Notes: a model not told the origin generated them from the sequence alone. A stretch of DNA of 64,000 nucleotides from Saprospiraceae bacterium (GCA_016717145.1 JADKGD010000018.1:1-64000); one strand, 5' to 3'; counted from the stretch's first letter, positions 46,357-58,400 are shown. Numbers and translations are program-made.

Positions 46357-46424
46357 TTATAATGTTTGGTTTTATTTTTACCTTGCTTCAATCGTTGTTT
46401 AAAAAGATGCAAAGAATAAAAAAG

Positions 46425-46733
46425 TTATTTTTTTGCAAAAATTGCATACACCTCGACACCCAATCCAATAAGTATGATCATAGGTGCAACCGTAATTCTG
46501 ATCGGGCTGTAAATCAACGACTCATCCCAAACATCAGGAGAAGGCATGTGCCCTCCTGCCATCAATGCAAGGCCAAGGAACATTAAACCAAGGCCTGTCA
46601 GGATCAGCATATAATTTTTCTTGCCATATAGTAAGTCAGATGCCTGACTTTGTTTAGAAGTTGTATTCTCTATCACGGAACCCAGTCCTGATGAGGTGTC
46701 AACTCTTTTGGTATATCCTTTATCTTTCGCCAT
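46425..46733 (-). CDS. DUF3098 family membrane protein
   Basis: 102 residues. LLYGKKNYMLILTGLGLMFL and LALMAGGHMPSPDVWDESL, followed by YSPIRITVAPMIILIGLGVE, are the two-helix hairpin of DUF3098, nearly always located between ftsX and uppP in Bacteroidota. Likely associated with envelope or division function by neighbourhood only. A TAAATTTG -7 box (minus, 46759-46752) lies 19 bp before the start. Confidence 0.92.
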   Translation of the reverse strand: MAKDKGYTKRVDTSSGLGSVIENTTSKQSQASDLLYGKKNYMLILTGLGLMFLGLALMAGGHMPSPDVWDESLIYSPIRITVAPMIILIGLGVEVYAIFAKK

Positions 46734-46751
46734 GATTTACTATTTTGGGTG

Positions 46752-46759
46752 CAAATTTA
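46752..46759 (-). promoter_or_regulatory. -7 box TAAATTTG before DUF3098-uppP-truB
   Basis: Minus strand TAAATTTG, 19 bp before the DUF3098 start; suggests that these three genes can be transcribed apart from ftsX. Confidence 0.45.
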
Positions 46760-46856
46760 CACATAATACGAAACAATGCCATTATTTATTGGAGATATTA
46801 TAATAAAATATAATAGTATATGTGAAATAAATTCCAAAATAACCATAGACAAATAA

Positions 46857-47698
46857 TTACTTGCCTTCCTTTTGCAAAAACTTATTTATGATGGCATTTG
46901 TCGTCAAAAACTGGATGGCAAAAGCTGATACGAAGCTGATGGCTACTGTCATCAAGACATATTTCCATTGTATGATTTCAGCAAAAATACTGTCCGTTTG
47001 AATCAAAAATGTACATAAAATTCCAATACATAAAATTACAGCCAAAACTGCTTTTGCTGAAATGCTGAATGCAGATTTCAAATATGGTTTCTTGATAAAT
47101 GAGTTTTCAGCGCCTACCATTTGCATGGTTTTGATTTGTTTTACATCGCTATATAATGTAAGTTTTACCGTATTGAAAATAATGGCCAAAGCCAGGACAA
47201 CAAAACATAATGCCAGAATGAGAATGCCATATGACAGTTTATTCAGGTTTGATTTGACCATATCTACGCTGTCATTTTCAAAATATAGTCCAATGACCCC
47301 TTTTTCCAGCTCTATTTTTTCTTTATTTCATTAATATTATCTTCACTGTAATATTCATTTTTTAAGTTAAATTTTATGATATCTTTGAATGGGTTGTCTT
47401 CCGCCAATTGCGAAATACTTAATTCTTTTGACATCATCGCAAGTGCCTCTTTTTTATCCAGATACTTTACAGATGATGGTAAAACACCTTCATAGCCAAT
47501 GATGCTTTTCTTAAGATATTCTAATTCTCCCGATGGTAAATTGTCTTCAAGTTCTACCAGAATATTGATATTTTCTTTTACAATATTGGTTATATTATTG
47601 GAGTGAAAAAAGATCAGTAAAAACAATGATATTAAAATGAGCACAATTGAAGTGGACATTGTCGCATAAAACTGAGTTGGTTTCTGATTTTTAGACAT
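46857..47698 (-). CDS. ftsX: Cell division permease FtsX, one frameshift
   Basis: ATG 47698: first membrane helix (STSIVLILISLFLLIFF, about residues 15-31), extracytoplasmic domain with NINILVELEDNLPSGELEYL and YLDKKEALAMMSKELSIS, then a shift near 47320 at an A/T-run. The second piece holds three more helices (SYGILILALCFVVLALAII, KAVLAVILCIGILCTFLI, YVLMTVAISFVSAFAIQFL) and the TLYSDVKQIKTMQMVGAENS loop of FtsX. ~280 aa. Partner of FtsE (not in window); controls peptidoglycan hydrolases at division. Confidence 0.9.
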
Positions 47699-47719
47699 TT
47701 TTGTTTGCTATTCTAAAAG

Positions 47720-47727
47720 CAAAGATA
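47720..47727 (-). promoter_or_regulatory. -7 box TATCTTTG before ftsX
   Basis: Minus strand TATCTTTG, 21 bp before the ftsX start; the -33 region is AT-rich without TTTG. Confidence 0.45.
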
Positions 47728-47886
47728 TGCATATATATTTAATAATTAATATATGAATTAATAAAAGATCTTTACTACACTGAGGATTCAAGCGTTATTA
47801 AATCAAACGTTTCTTTTATTCAAAACATAAACATAGCAGGGTGCCTGACAAAATCGTATTATCAGGATCTTATCTAAACTGCAGTT

Positions 47887-48873
47887 CTAGACTTTTCTGT
47901 ACATGACTTCTTTAACAGCCTTAATGACCTTGGCAGTGGTAGGCAGATATTCATCCAGAAAAGTTGGTGCATATGGAAGAGATGTATCAGCAGAATTAAC
48001 CCTTGTAACCGGTGCGTCAAGATAATCAAATGCATATTTCTGAATCTCATAAGCGATTTCGGATGATACGCCCGCAAATGGCCAACATTCATCAACTACA
48101 ACAACTCTGTTTGTTTTTTTGACAGATTCAACAATAGTTTTATAATCCAGTGGCCTTATTGTACGTAAATCAATAACCTCAGCAGAAATACCTTGTTTTT
48201 CGAGTTCGATAGCAGCTTCTTTGACTACTTCCATCATTTTATTGTATGAAACTATGGTTACGTCCGTACCTTCTCTTCTTATAGCGGCTTTGCCGATAGG
48301 GACAAGGTAATCACCATCTGGAATCTCTCCTTTCAAGCCATAAAAAGATTCTGATTCCATCATACATACCGGATCATTGTCGCGGATCGCTGATTTAAGT
48401 AAACCCTTGGCATCGGCAGGATCAATACATGACACGACTTTTATACCTGGAATATTGGCCATCCAGCTTTCAAAAGTTTGAGAATGCTGTTGTGCCAACT
48501 GACCTGCTGAACCTGAAGGGCCTCTGAACACTATCGGGCATTGAAATTGTCCGGCGGACTGAGACAGTGTTTTGGCTGCATTATTTACGATCTGATCAAA
48601 AGCCAAAACGGCAAAATTCCAGGTCATAAATTCAATGATCGGTCTGAGCCCATTCATGGCTGCTCCAACTCCAATTCCTGTAAACCCTAATTCTGCTATT
48701 GGAGTGTCAATAACCCTTCTGGGACCAAATTCGTCAAGCATACCTTTGCTTACTTTGTAGGCACCATTGTATTCGGCTACTTCTTCGCCCATGAGAAAAA
48801 CATTATCATCTCTACGCATCTCTTCTGACATTGCTTCTCCTAATGCATCTCTTAAAGTTAAAATTCTGGACAT
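47887..48873 (-). CDS. pdhB: Pyruvate dehydrogenase E1 component, beta subunit
   Basis: 328 residues. ALGEAMSEEMRRDDNVFLMG, GEEVAEYNGAYKVSKGMLDE, IDTPIAELGFTGIGVGAAMN and RGPSGSAGQLAQQHSQTFES are standard for E1 beta, with the thiamine-pyrophosphate-contacting Glu in EEVAEYNGAY. The C-terminal transketolase domain (AEVIDLRTIRPLDYKTIV) is complete. With E1 alpha (not in window) it decarboxylates pyruvate for acetyl-CoA. A TACTTTTG box (minus, 48915-48908) precedes it by about 35 bp. Confidence 0.94.
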   Translation of the reverse strand: MSRILTLRDALGEAMSEEMRRDDNVFLMGEEVAEYNGAYKVSKGMLDEFGPRRVIDTPIAELGFTGIGVGAAMNGLRPIIEFMTWNFAVLAFDQIVNNAAKTLSQSAGQFQCPIVFRGPSGSAGQLAQQHSQTFESWMANIPGIKVVSCIDPADAKGLLKSAIRDNDPVCMMESESFYGLKGEIPDGDYLVPIGKAAIRREGTDVTIVSYNKMMEVVKEAAIELEKQGISAEVIDLRTIRPLDYKTIVESVKKTNRVVVVDECWPFAGVSSEIAYEIQKYAFDYLDAPVTRVNSADTSLPYAPTFLDEYLPTTAKVIKAVKEVMYRKV

Positions 48874-48907
48874 ATATAAACTGTATGATATTTTTATTAA
48901 ATCACCG

Positions 48908-48915
48908 CAAAAGTA
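48908..48915 (-). promoter_or_regulatory. -7 box TACTTTTG before pdhB
   Basis: Fits TAnnTTTG on the minus strand, 35 bp before the pdhB ATG. Confidence 0.4.
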
Positions 48916-49168
48916 AATAAAATATTACTGAATATCACACAGACTTTAAAATCAAATGTCATGTTTATAAAAATTGGGCTCATTAATCCTAAATTAGCGA
49001 GTGCTTTCAAACAATTATCATCAGATATACGTTATGGTGGTCAAAGTGCATATAAGCTGACATAAAACAAGGTAATCATAGATGGTGACAGAAACAACAA
49101 GACTTTGTGTTTATAAATCTTTAATCAGTAATTTAGTGTTAAAAAATGACATACATAAATTTGGATTT

Positions 49169-49692
49169 ATGACAAATCGGAATAGGGATTTCAAAAAAAT
49201 ATTTAAACACAAATTTTTAATTGCCTTTATTTTTGTGGTGGGGCAGTTCAGTATCAATGGACAACAAATACATGTTTTCAATACCTTTGAAGAACTTGAA
49301 TCCGCACTTTTTAAACAAAATGACACAACTTATGTCATAAATTTTGGGCAACCTGGTGTAAGCCCTGCGTAAAAGAATTGCCATATTTTGAGCAGTTACA
49401 TATAAAAAATAAGGATCAACGTATAAAAGTGATATTGGTAAGCCTTGATTTTAAAAAACAACTGGAATCAAAACTTCGGCCATTTTTAGCCTCGGAAAAA
49501 ATAACGGCCGATGTGTTTTTGCTTGATGATAAGGACTACAATCGTTGGCTGGCAAAAGTTGACGAATTCTGGTCAGGATCTATACCTTCAACTTTACTGA
49601 TTAAGGGTAAAAAGAGGTTGTTTACGGAACAAGAATTTGACCATTATGACGCACTTAAAGATTATGTTTTTTCATTTATTAATCAACCATAA
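49169..49692 (+). CDS. TlpA-like thioredoxin-fold protein, one frameshift
   Basis: ATG 49169 is chosen because it starts a signal sequence (KHKFLIAFIFVVGQFSINGQ). The frame reads to 49372, but the shifted frame over the same bases gives FWATWCKPCVKELPYFEQ, the thioredoxin active site, and runs to 49692 (VILVSLDFKKQLESKLRPFL, SIPSTLLIKGKKR). One indel near 49340 explains this. Exported disulfide oxidoreductase of the TlpA/ResA type with cis-Pro in SIPST. ~174 aa. A second redoxin gene starts 11 bp later. Confidence 0.85.
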
Positions 49693-49702
49693 ATAGTTAT
49701 AT

Positions 49703-50305
49703 ATGCATATTTTAACGCAGCTTGTATTGTTACTTACATTTACTTTTAATGGAAATTTTATTACTATCTTAAACGGCTATAAACCCGGCGATAAGGCATC
49801 TGATTTTAGTTTGAAGTCAGTTGATGGCAAAACATATTCATTATCCAATTATAAGGATGCAAAAGGGTTTATCATTGTTTTTACTTGCAATTCGTGCCCG
49901 TTTGCTGTCATGTATGAAGACAGAATAAATGATTTGGCAAAAAAATACAGGTCACAAGGTTATGTCCTTCTGGCCATTAACCCCAATGATCCAAGTGTCA
50001 AACCTGATGATAGCTATGAAATGATGCAGCAAAGAACAAAAGAAAAAGGATTTGTTTTTCCTTATTTATTTGATGAAGGGCAAAAAGTATATCCGGTTTT
50101 TGGAGCTACAAAAACACCCCATGTTTTTTTACTTGATAGAAGTCATGTTGTAAAGTATGTTGGGGCGATTGATAATAATGCCGAAGATGCAGCTCAGGTA
50201 AGCGAAAAATATCTTGAGAATGCCATTGCTGCCCTTGAAAAAGGTTTGGACCCTAATCCTGCTTCAACAAAAGCAATAGGCTGCAGCATAAAAGTCAGAA
50301 AATAA
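49703..50305 (+). CDS. Thioredoxin-fold redoxin (AhpC/TSA-like), exported
   Basis: 200 residues with an N-terminal hydrophobic segment (ILTQLVLLLTFTFNGNFITI). YKPGDKASDFSLKSVDGKTY and IIVFTCNSCPFAVMYEDRIN give the redoxin start and a CNSCPF site (two Cys three residues apart), then VLLAINPNDPSVKPDDSYEM and ATKTPHVFLLDRSHVVKYVG with the cis-Pro. Members of this group are found as 'thioredoxin family protein' in many phyla; probably periplasmic thiol reductase. Follows the TlpA-like gene by 11 bp, so likely an operon. Confidence 0.88.
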   Translation: MHILTQLVLLLTFTFNGNFITILNGYKPGDKASDFSLKSVDGKTYSLSNYKDAKGFIIVFTCNSCPFAVMYEDRINDLAKKYRSQGYVLLAINPNDPSVKPDDSYEMMQQRTKEKGFVFPYLFDEGQKVYPVFGATKTPHVFLLDRSHVVKYVGAIDNNAEDAAQVSEKYLENAIAALEKGLDPNPASTKAIGCSIKVRK

Positions 50306-50471
50306 TGAACCTTTGCTAAGTTGTTGAATTTGTTTGATTTGCGGATTTGTATAAAGGGCTAAAATTCTTTGAAAAGCAACCCATTTAATCATTCAGGTTT
50401 GTGATGTTTGTTTTATGTGGATTTCTTCAGAATAAAGTCTAATACGGAATTTGGATTTAATGATTTGAATA

Positions 50472-50954
50472 TTACGCCTTTCTTTTAAAAGACCAGGTGA
50501 TGAATATCTTTGCCACCTCGTCTCCTGAGGGATTTACACCTATTGACTCCATGGTGATTTGACCTGTGTCTCCTTTTTTGGACAATGAATCCAAAAGAAC
50601 CATCAACTCCTTTCCCTGATTGCAAGAAAAAGTAATGGTCGAATCAGCTTTCTTTACAAATTCTGCTTTTAAACCTACAGCAAGCATGGCATGGGGAACT
50701 CTACCTGCTAAAAACATTTGACATAATGCGCCAGTTGACAGCTCCCCTGCTCCAGCAAGCGCAGCAAAATAAATTGATTTGAAAGGGTTTTGTGTTCTCC
50801 ACGAATATGGAATAGTCACTTGACATGATGTTTGGTCAATATGAATTACTTTAATATTCCACCAAATGACCGAAGGTAATTTTCGTATCATGCCATATAA
50901 AAACGACCAATAATTGAGCACATTTTTTTTGTATTTAACAGCTGCTGAGTCCAT
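50472..50954 (-). CDS. DUF4442 hotdog-fold protein
   Basis: 160 residues. KLPSVIWWNIKVIHIDQTSC, VTIPYSWRTQNPFKSIYFAA and LAGAGELSTGALCQMFLAGR match DUF4442, a single hotdog fold related to PaaI thioesterases. The substrate is unknown; acyl-CoA or lipid hydrolysis is a reasonable guess. Minus strand, 36 bp after the adenosyltransferase gene. Confidence 0.85.
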   Translation of the reverse strand: MDSAAVKYKKNVLNYWSFLYGMIRKLPSVIWWNIKVIHIDQTSCQVTIPYSWRTQNPFKSIYFAALAGAGELSTGALCQMFLAGRVPHAMLAVGLKAEFVKKADSTITFSCNQGKELMVLLDSLSKKGDTGQITMESIGVNPSGDEVAKIFITWSFKRKA

Positions 50955-50990
50955 GATTTTATTTAATTATAATTGATTAAAGTTACACCA

Positions 50991-51542
50991 CTATCTTGAA
51001 ATCCAGATTATTTCTTTGACATTTTCTATGTGCGCCAGCCATCTTGAAAGAACAAAAAAGTAATCAGACAATCTATTTAAATAAATTTCAATATATTGAT
51101 CCACAGGCGATTCCCTATTCAAAGTCACTACCCTGCGTTCTGCCCTTCTGCATATCGTGCGACAAATATGAGCGTAAGAAACAGAAAGACTACCACCAGG
51201 CAAAATGAAATTTTTTAATGGTGCCAGATCATAATCCATGTTATCCATTGACTTTTCAAGCAACTGTACATCTTCCTCTGAAATGTCAGGTGTTATCATT
51301 TGTTTTTCGGGATCTGAAGCCAGATTGGAGCCGATCGTAAACAGCCGATTCTGAATGACAATCAGGATCTGTATCTGATCCTCATCAGACACAGATGTAA
51401 GCAGTAGACCAATAAATGAATTCAGTTCATCTACTGTGCCATAAGCTTCAATTCTGATATCATCTTTATGAATCCGCTTGCCGCCAAATAATGATGTGGT
51501 CCCTTCATCTCCTGTTTTGGTATAAATTTTCATTTTCTGCAT
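50991..51542 (-). CDS. Cob(I)yrinic acid a,c-diamide adenosyltransferase (PduO type)
   Basis: 183 residues. KIYTKTGDEGTTSLFGGKRI binds ATP, IEAYGTVDELNSFIGLLLTS is the subunit-contact motif, and ICRRAERRVVTLNRE is the C-terminal active-site region. It adenosylates cobalamin, making coenzyme B12 from ATP. No other cobalamin gene lies near, as is usual in salvaging species. DUF4442 follows on the same strand. Confidence 0.93.
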   Translation of the reverse strand: MQKMKIYTKTGDEGTTSLFGGKRIHKDDIRIEAYGTVDELNSFIGLLLTSVSDEDQIQILIVIQNRLFTIGSNLASDPEKQMITPDISEEDVQLLEKSMDNMDYDLAPLKNFILPGGSLSVSYAHICRTICRRAERRVVTLNRESPVDQYIEIYLNRLSDYFFVLSRWLAHIENVKEIIWISR

Positions 51543-51723
51543 TTATTTTTATTGGCAAACCCAGAAACCAAGCTATAGTCATCATGTTTATACTGCGGAC
51601 TACTATTTTTTAAATACACGCTCAAAGCCGCAAGGTTTCTTATTAAGGTGCTAAGGTAATTAAAAAGATAAATTATATTTAAAACGATTTTTATTATAAT
51701 TCATATACACCATTTCTATCTGT

Positions 51724-51731
51724 TATCTTTG
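51724..51731 (+). promoter_or_regulatory. -7 box TATCTTTG before the pyrophosphatase gene
   Basis: Fits TAnnTTTG, 16 bp before ATG 51748. Leader would be short (about 10 nt). No clear -33 box. Confidence 0.45.
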
Positions 51732-51747
51732 CACAAATAACAAAATC

Positions 51748-52377
51748 ATGACAAACATTTACAAGTTGCATCCCTGGCATGGGGTTGAAAAAGGTGAAGA
51801 GGCTCCGGAGTTAGTAACTGCTTTTATTGAAATCATACCCAGTGACACTGTAAAATACGAAATTGATAAACAATCAGGCTACCTCAAAGTGGATAGACCA
51901 CAAAAATTCAGTAATATCGTACCCGCTTTGTACGGATTTATTCCACAAACTTACTGTGCTGAAGCTCTTGCAAATGTAAATATGAAGCATACAGGAAGAG
52001 TTGGCATAAAAGGCGATGGTGACCCGCTAGATATTCTTGTACTTACAGAAAGAGAAATTACCCATGGAGATATTCTGGTAAGGGCTATTCCCATCGGAGG
52101 GTTCAGACTGGTAGATAATAATGAAGCAGACGATAAAATAATAGCTGTCTTAAAGAATGATGATGTGTATGGCCAATGGAAAGATATTTCAGATGTACCA
52201 ACGCCTATCATCAACAGGCTTAAGCATTATTTTTTAACATACAAACAGATGCCGGATAAAAAGCCAACCTGTATTATAGACGAAGTATATGGCCGATCTG
52301 CATCATATGAAGTGATTCAGGCAAGTGCTGTTGATTATGAAAATCATTATGGAAAAAACTCAGCCCATAATAAATAA
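51748..52377 (+). CDS. ppa: Inorganic pyrophosphatase, family I
   Basis: 209 residues. The signature KGDGDPLDILVLTE (Asp-rich metal site) is at about residues 89-102, preceded by VPALYGFIPQTYC, and followed by IAVLKNDDVYGQWKDISDVP. The protein is a little longer than bacterial family I enzymes (~175 aa) and has the N-terminal extension seen in several Bacteroidota. Hydrolyses pyrophosphate to phosphate in the cytoplasm. Confidence 0.93.
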   Translation: MTNIYKLHPWHGVEKGEEAPELVTAFIEIIPSDTVKYEIDKQSGYLKVDRPQKFSNIVPALYGFIPQTYCAEALANVNMKHTGRVGIKGDGDPLDILVLTEREITHGDILVRAIPIGGFRLVDNNEADDKIIAVLKNDDVYGQWKDISDVPTPIINRLKHYFLTYKQMPDKKPTCIIDEVYGRSASYEVIQASAVDYENHYGKNSAHNK

Positions 52378-52435
52378 ATGATGTGCTTATTTTAATTGTT
52401 GACTGCGATTTAAAGACTAATTAATATCATTGAAT

Positions 52436-52467
52436 AGACTCAGGCAAATAAATATCTGCCTGGGTCT
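52436..52467. terminator. Hairpin between convergent ppa and giant gene
   Basis: 11-bp stem with one G-T pair (52436-52446 with 52457-52467, 10-nt loop). It lies 58 bp after the ppa stop and 27 bp after the end of the giant gene, a position that suits a bidirectional terminator. No strong T-tract on either side. Confidence 0.5.
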
Positions 52468-52494
52468 ACCAAGCAACGGATGTGCATGCTACCT

Positions 52495-55400
52495 TTATCT
52501 TATGACGGTAACATCTCCTGTTACTACATCTTCAAACACATTTTCATCCTCATCGAGGGCTTTATATGTAAAAATAAATACGTACACGCCTAATTCCACA
52601 GGCTTGCCATTCCATGTTCCATCCCATTGATCCAATCCATTATTAGATTTGTACACCAGATTCCCCCATCTGTCATAGATAGATATTTTTGAAGAAATCA
52701 CGCAACTGGTTTCTTTAATTTGAAATACATTATTTCCTGAGGTTGAGCTCAAATTAATGATATTAGGATGGAAAATTTTGCAACAGAAATTTTTGATCAC
52801 TACCTCATCGCTGGACTCACAACCTTCATCATTAGTAACCGTCACCGAATAAGTTCCCTTATTATTTATGATCATTTTATCACCAGTTGAACCATCACTC
52901 CAGTCTATGGAATTAAACTCACCTTCAGCATAAATATTTACATCACCATCCAATTCACAAATGGTTGAATCAGAACCTATATTTATAGCAGGCAATTTAT
53001 TTACCCGAACCTCAATTTCCAAAGGATCAGAATCAATTTTACATGTCTCTACTACTTGTGTTACTGTCACCATATAAGACCCTGGTGCTGTTGGAATCAA
53101 GTAATTTTGACCGGGTCCAGTTGTATTATGCAAGCCTGAATGGTCTGATGAAGACTTCCATGTAAATAAAGCTCCAGGCAAACCATTTACTTTCAAATTA
53201 ATTGTGTCCCCCAGGCAAATAGGCTTTGGCGTCTCTCCACTCATAAATGGTGATTCTAAAGACCTTGTAATTTTGATACTTACAATATTGCTGGTGTCAT
53301 TACATGAAACGGGTAATAAAGTACTAAATAGTCTTCTAAACCTATGAAGCCCCATATTTAGTAAACCAGTAGTATAATTTTTTGATTTATTATTACCAAT
53401 TGCTTCTTTAAACTCTTCTTTGTCAAAACTATGTTGCCATAGGTAAACTCCTTCAACGGGAGTTGCATCCTCTCCTTCTATCAGGACGTCACTGACTTCT
53501 TCACAAAATACTGAAGGTACAGGTTTTATAATGCTGTTATTTTCAATTTTGCAGGCGCATTCATTTTTAACATTTAAACTCAATGTGTCGCTGCAACCTT
53601 TATTTAACAATACAAGTTCGTATAATCCAGGAGAAGTGAAGTTGCTTACTACAGTAGACCCATCGCTCTTTTTTTCTATTTTTGCAGAACCATCGGTTTT
53701 GCCAAAACTCCAGTCTCCTTCCTTATCTTTTGTTAAAATGACTTCATTAAATTTGTAGCAATCAAGTTCTACGTCAGGACCTGCATCAGGTTTTGCATTT
53801 ACAACCACTTCTTTGTTTGCAGTTGCAGAACATCCATTTGCATCAAACACAGTTACAGAATAAGTCCCGGCTTTAGTAACTGCTATACTTTTGTTGTCTC
53901 GCCATTTGTCCAGGTAAATGACGCGCCTCCCTGAGCTTTAATAATACCAATTTCTCCCTTACATATTTCAAAGTCACAAATTATATTTGCGTTTGGCAAT
54001 GCATTGACAGATAAAACTTTTTTAGCTGAAGATTTACAACCATTTTGATCAGTAACAGTAACCGTATATTCAGCTGTTGCTGTCACATTTATAGTCCTTG
54101 TTGTAGCACCATTACTCCATAAATAAGTATTTCCGATTGATGATGTAAAGATTGTTGATTGCCCCTGACAAATTTTGTCATTGCCAGTAATGTCCACAAT
54201 CGGTAAAGCATTTAAGATTAAATTTTTAGAAACAATATCGCTACAACCTGAATTTGAAGAAACAGTTACCGTGTATGAAGCGGCTGCTGAAACAGTGATT
54301 GAATTACTTGTTTCACCATTATTCCATATATATTTGTCTCCACCGGATGCCGAAAAAGTAGCTGTAGAACCAATACAAATTTCTGATACGCCTATGATGG
54401 AAGCTATTGGCTTTGCGTTAACTTTTAGTGTTTCTGTCGCTTCAGCTTTACAACCATTCGCGTCTGTTACAGTAACCGTTACTGTTTTAGCAGTCGTCAA
54501 TTTGATCGCTGATGTCGTTTCGTTTGTACTCCATAAGTACGCGTTTCCACCACTTGCCGTGAAGATACTCTCCTCACCAACACATATTTCTTTATCACCA
54601 CTAATGATTGCCGTTGGCAATGGATTGATGGATAATAATCTTGTTCCTACAGCGTCACATCCGCTTGCATCCGTTACTGTAACACTATATGTGCCTGCTG
54701 TACTTACTGTAATGCTTGCTGTAGTGCCTAAGCCGCCACTCCATAGGTACTTTGTACCGCCAATTGCTGTGAATGTACTTGACTCTCCCTGACATACATC
54801 CTGATCACCTGTTATAGTGGCCGTAGGATTATTATTGATACTCAATGTCTTTGTTGCTACATCTGTACAACCACCATTTCCGGTCACTGTAACGGTATAG
54901 ATACCAGCTGCATTTACCGTAATAGACGCTGTCTTAACACCATTGTTCCATTCGTATGTACTTCCTCCTGTAGCTGTGTATGTTGTCGCTGATCCAGTAC
55001 AAATTTCTGTGGCACCATCGATATTGGCTGTTGGTTTGACATTTACTGTTAAAGTTTCTGACACATTGTTTTTACAACCATTCACGTCTGTAACTGTAAC
55101 CGTTACTGTTTTAGCAGTCGCCAATTTGATCGCTGATGTCGTTTCGTTTGTACTCCATAAGTATGCGTTTCCACCACTTGCCGTGAAGATACTCTCCTCA
55201 CCGGCACATATTTCTTTATCTCCACTTATGATTGCCGTTGGCAAGGCATTGATGGTTAAAATTCTTGTCCCTACAGCGTCACATCCGCTTGCATCCGTTA
55301 CTGTAACACTATATGTGCCTGCTGTACTTACTGTAATGCTTGCTGTAGTGCCTAAGCCACCACTCCATAGGTACTTTGTACCGCCAATTGCTGTGAATGT

Positions 55401-58400
55401 ACTTGACTCTCCTGACATACATCCTGATCACCTGTTATAGTGGCCGTAGGATTATTATTGATACTCAATGTCTTTGTTGCTACATCTGTACAACCACCAT
55501 TTCCGGTCACTGTAACGGTATAGCTACCAGCTGCATTTACCGTAATAGACGCTGTCTTAACACCATTGTTCCATTCGTATGCACTTCCTCCTGTCGCTGT
55601 GTATGTTGTCGTTGATCCAGTACAAATTTCTGTGGCACCATCGATATTGGCTGTTGGTTTGACATTTACTGTTAAAGTTTCTGACACATTGTTTTTACAA
55701 CCATTCACGTCTGTAACTGTAACCGTTACTGTTTTAGCAGTCGCCAATTTGATCGCTGATGTCGTTTCGTTTGTACTCCATAAGTATGCGTTTCCACCAC
55801 TTGCCGTGAAGATACTCTCCTCACCGGCACATATTTCTTTATCACCACTTATGATTGCGGTTGGCAATGGATTGATGGATAATACTCTTGTTCCTACAGC
55901 GTCATCCGCTTGCATCCGTTACTGTAACACTATATGTGCCTGCTGTACTTACTGTAATGCTTGCTGTAGTGCCTAAGCCGCCACTCCATAGGTACTTTGT
56001 ACCGCCAATTGCTGTGAATGTACTTGACTCTCCCTGACATACATCCTGATCACCTGTTATAGTGGCCGTAGGATTATTATTGATACTCAATGTCTTTGTT
56101 GCTACATCTGTACAACCACCATTTCCGGTCACTGTAACGGTATAGCTACCAGCTGCATTTACCGTAACAGACGCTGTCTTAACACCATTGTTCCATTCGT
56201 ATGCACTTCCTCCTGTCGCTGTGTATGTTGTCGCTGATCCAGTACAAATTTCTGTGGCACCATCGATATTGGCTGTTGGTTTGACATTTACTGTTAAAGT
56301 TTCTGAAACATTGTTTTTACAACCATTCACGTCTGTAACTGTAACCGTTACTGTTTTAGCAGTCGCCAATTTGATCGCTGATGTCGTTTCGTTTGTACTC
56401 CATAAGTATGCGTTTCCACCACTTGCCGTGAAGATACTCTCCTCACCGGCACATATTTCTTTATCTCCACTTATGATTGCCGTTGGCAAGGCATTGATGG
56501 TTAAAATTCTTGTCCCTACAGCGTCACATCCGCTTGCATCTGTAACAGTAACCGTATATGGTCCTGCAGTGGATACTGTGATTGATGCAGTTGTCGCCGT
56601 TGTATTCCATTTATATGTACCCGTTCCTGCCGCGGTAAAGCATCACTTCCTCAAAACATACGTCCTGGGCACCACTAATGGTCGCTACAGGTAGGCATTG
56701 ATCTTTAATGTTTCATTTGCTGGCACTACAACCTTTGGCGTCCGTTACCCGTGTATGAGTGGCTGTCGTAACAACTATTGATGCTGTCATTGTACTCCAT
56801 TTGTATATCGTGCCGCCACTTGCCGTGAAAGTGCTGCTTCCTCCTGTACATACTTTCACCATTTATGGCCGGTTGGCAAAGGCATTGATGGTCAACGTTC
56901 TTGTTCCGACTACATCCGCTTTGCATCTGTACAGTAACCAAAGGTCCGGCAGTGGATACCTGATTGATGCAGCTGGCCGTTGTATTCCATTTATATGCAC
57001 CCGTTCCTGCTGCGGTAAATGGATCACTACTTCCTCCAAAACATACCTCCCTGGGCACCACTAATGGTCGCTGGGTGAGGCATTGATCTTTAATGTTTCA
57101 TTCGCTGTCGCACTGCAACCTTTAGCGTCCGTTACCGTAACTGTATACGTTGCTGCAGTAACAACTATTGATGCTGTCGTTTCATTTGTACTCCATTTGT
57201 ATCGTGCCGCCACTTGCCGTGAAAGTACTCTTCCTCCTGTACATATTTCTTTTGCACCATTTATCGTTGCGGTTGGTAAGGCATTGATGGTCAACGTTCT
57301 TGTGCCTACTGCTTCATCCGCTTGCATCTGCAACAGTAACCGTATAAGGTCTGCTGGATACTGTGATTGATGCAGTTGTCGCCGTTGTATTCCATTTATA
57401 TGTACCGTTCCTGCTGCGGTAAATACTTACTTCTCCAAACATACTCCTGGGCACCACTGATGGTCGCCGTAAGGAGGTGAGGTATTGATCTTTAAGGTTT
57501 CATTTGCTGTCACTACAACCTTTGGCGTCCGTTACCGTAACTGTATAGTACCAGCTGTTGTAATAACTAATGATGCTGTTTCCGTTGTACTCATTTGTAT
57601 ATCGTGCCGCCACTTGCCGAGAAAGTGCTGGTTCCTCCTGCGGTACAAATTTCTGTTGCACCATTTAGGGGTTGGTGAGCATTGATGGTCAACGTTCTTG
57701 TTCCGACTGCTTCACATCCGCTTGCATCTGGCATAACCGTATAGTCTGCAGTGGATACCGTGATGGAACGGCTGCGCCTTGTATTCCATTTATATGTACC
57801 CGTTCTGCTGGGTAAATACACTACTTCCAAAACATACCTCGCACAATGGTCGCGGTGAGGGCATTGATCTTTGGGGTTCATTTGCTGGCTGCAACCGGGT
57901 CCGTTACCGTAACTGTATATGTAGCAGCTTGTAACAACTATTGACGCTGTCGTTTCATTTTGTATTCCATTTTGTATATCGCGGCCACTTGCCGGAAAGT
58001 GCTGTTCTCCTGTATATTTCTTTTGCGCCATTTATGGTCGCGGTTGGCAAGTTGATGGTTCAAAACTTGTACCTATTGCTTCACGCTTGCATCTGTAACG
58101 GTAACCGTATATGGTCCTGCAGGGATACTGTGATTGATGCAGTTGTCGCCGTTGCCTTAATTCCATTGTGTGTTCCTGTGCGGTAAATACACTACTTCCA
58201 AACATACCCCTGGGCACCACTGATGGTCGCTCAGGAGATTGACTGTTAATGTTTCATTCGCTTGTCGCACTACAACCTTGGCGTCCGTTACCGTAACTGT
58301 ATATGTGGCAGCTGTTGCATAACCCAGTGATGTCGTTTCATTTGTAGTCCATTTGTATATCGTGCCGCCACTTGCCGTGAAAGTGCTGCTTCCACCTGTA

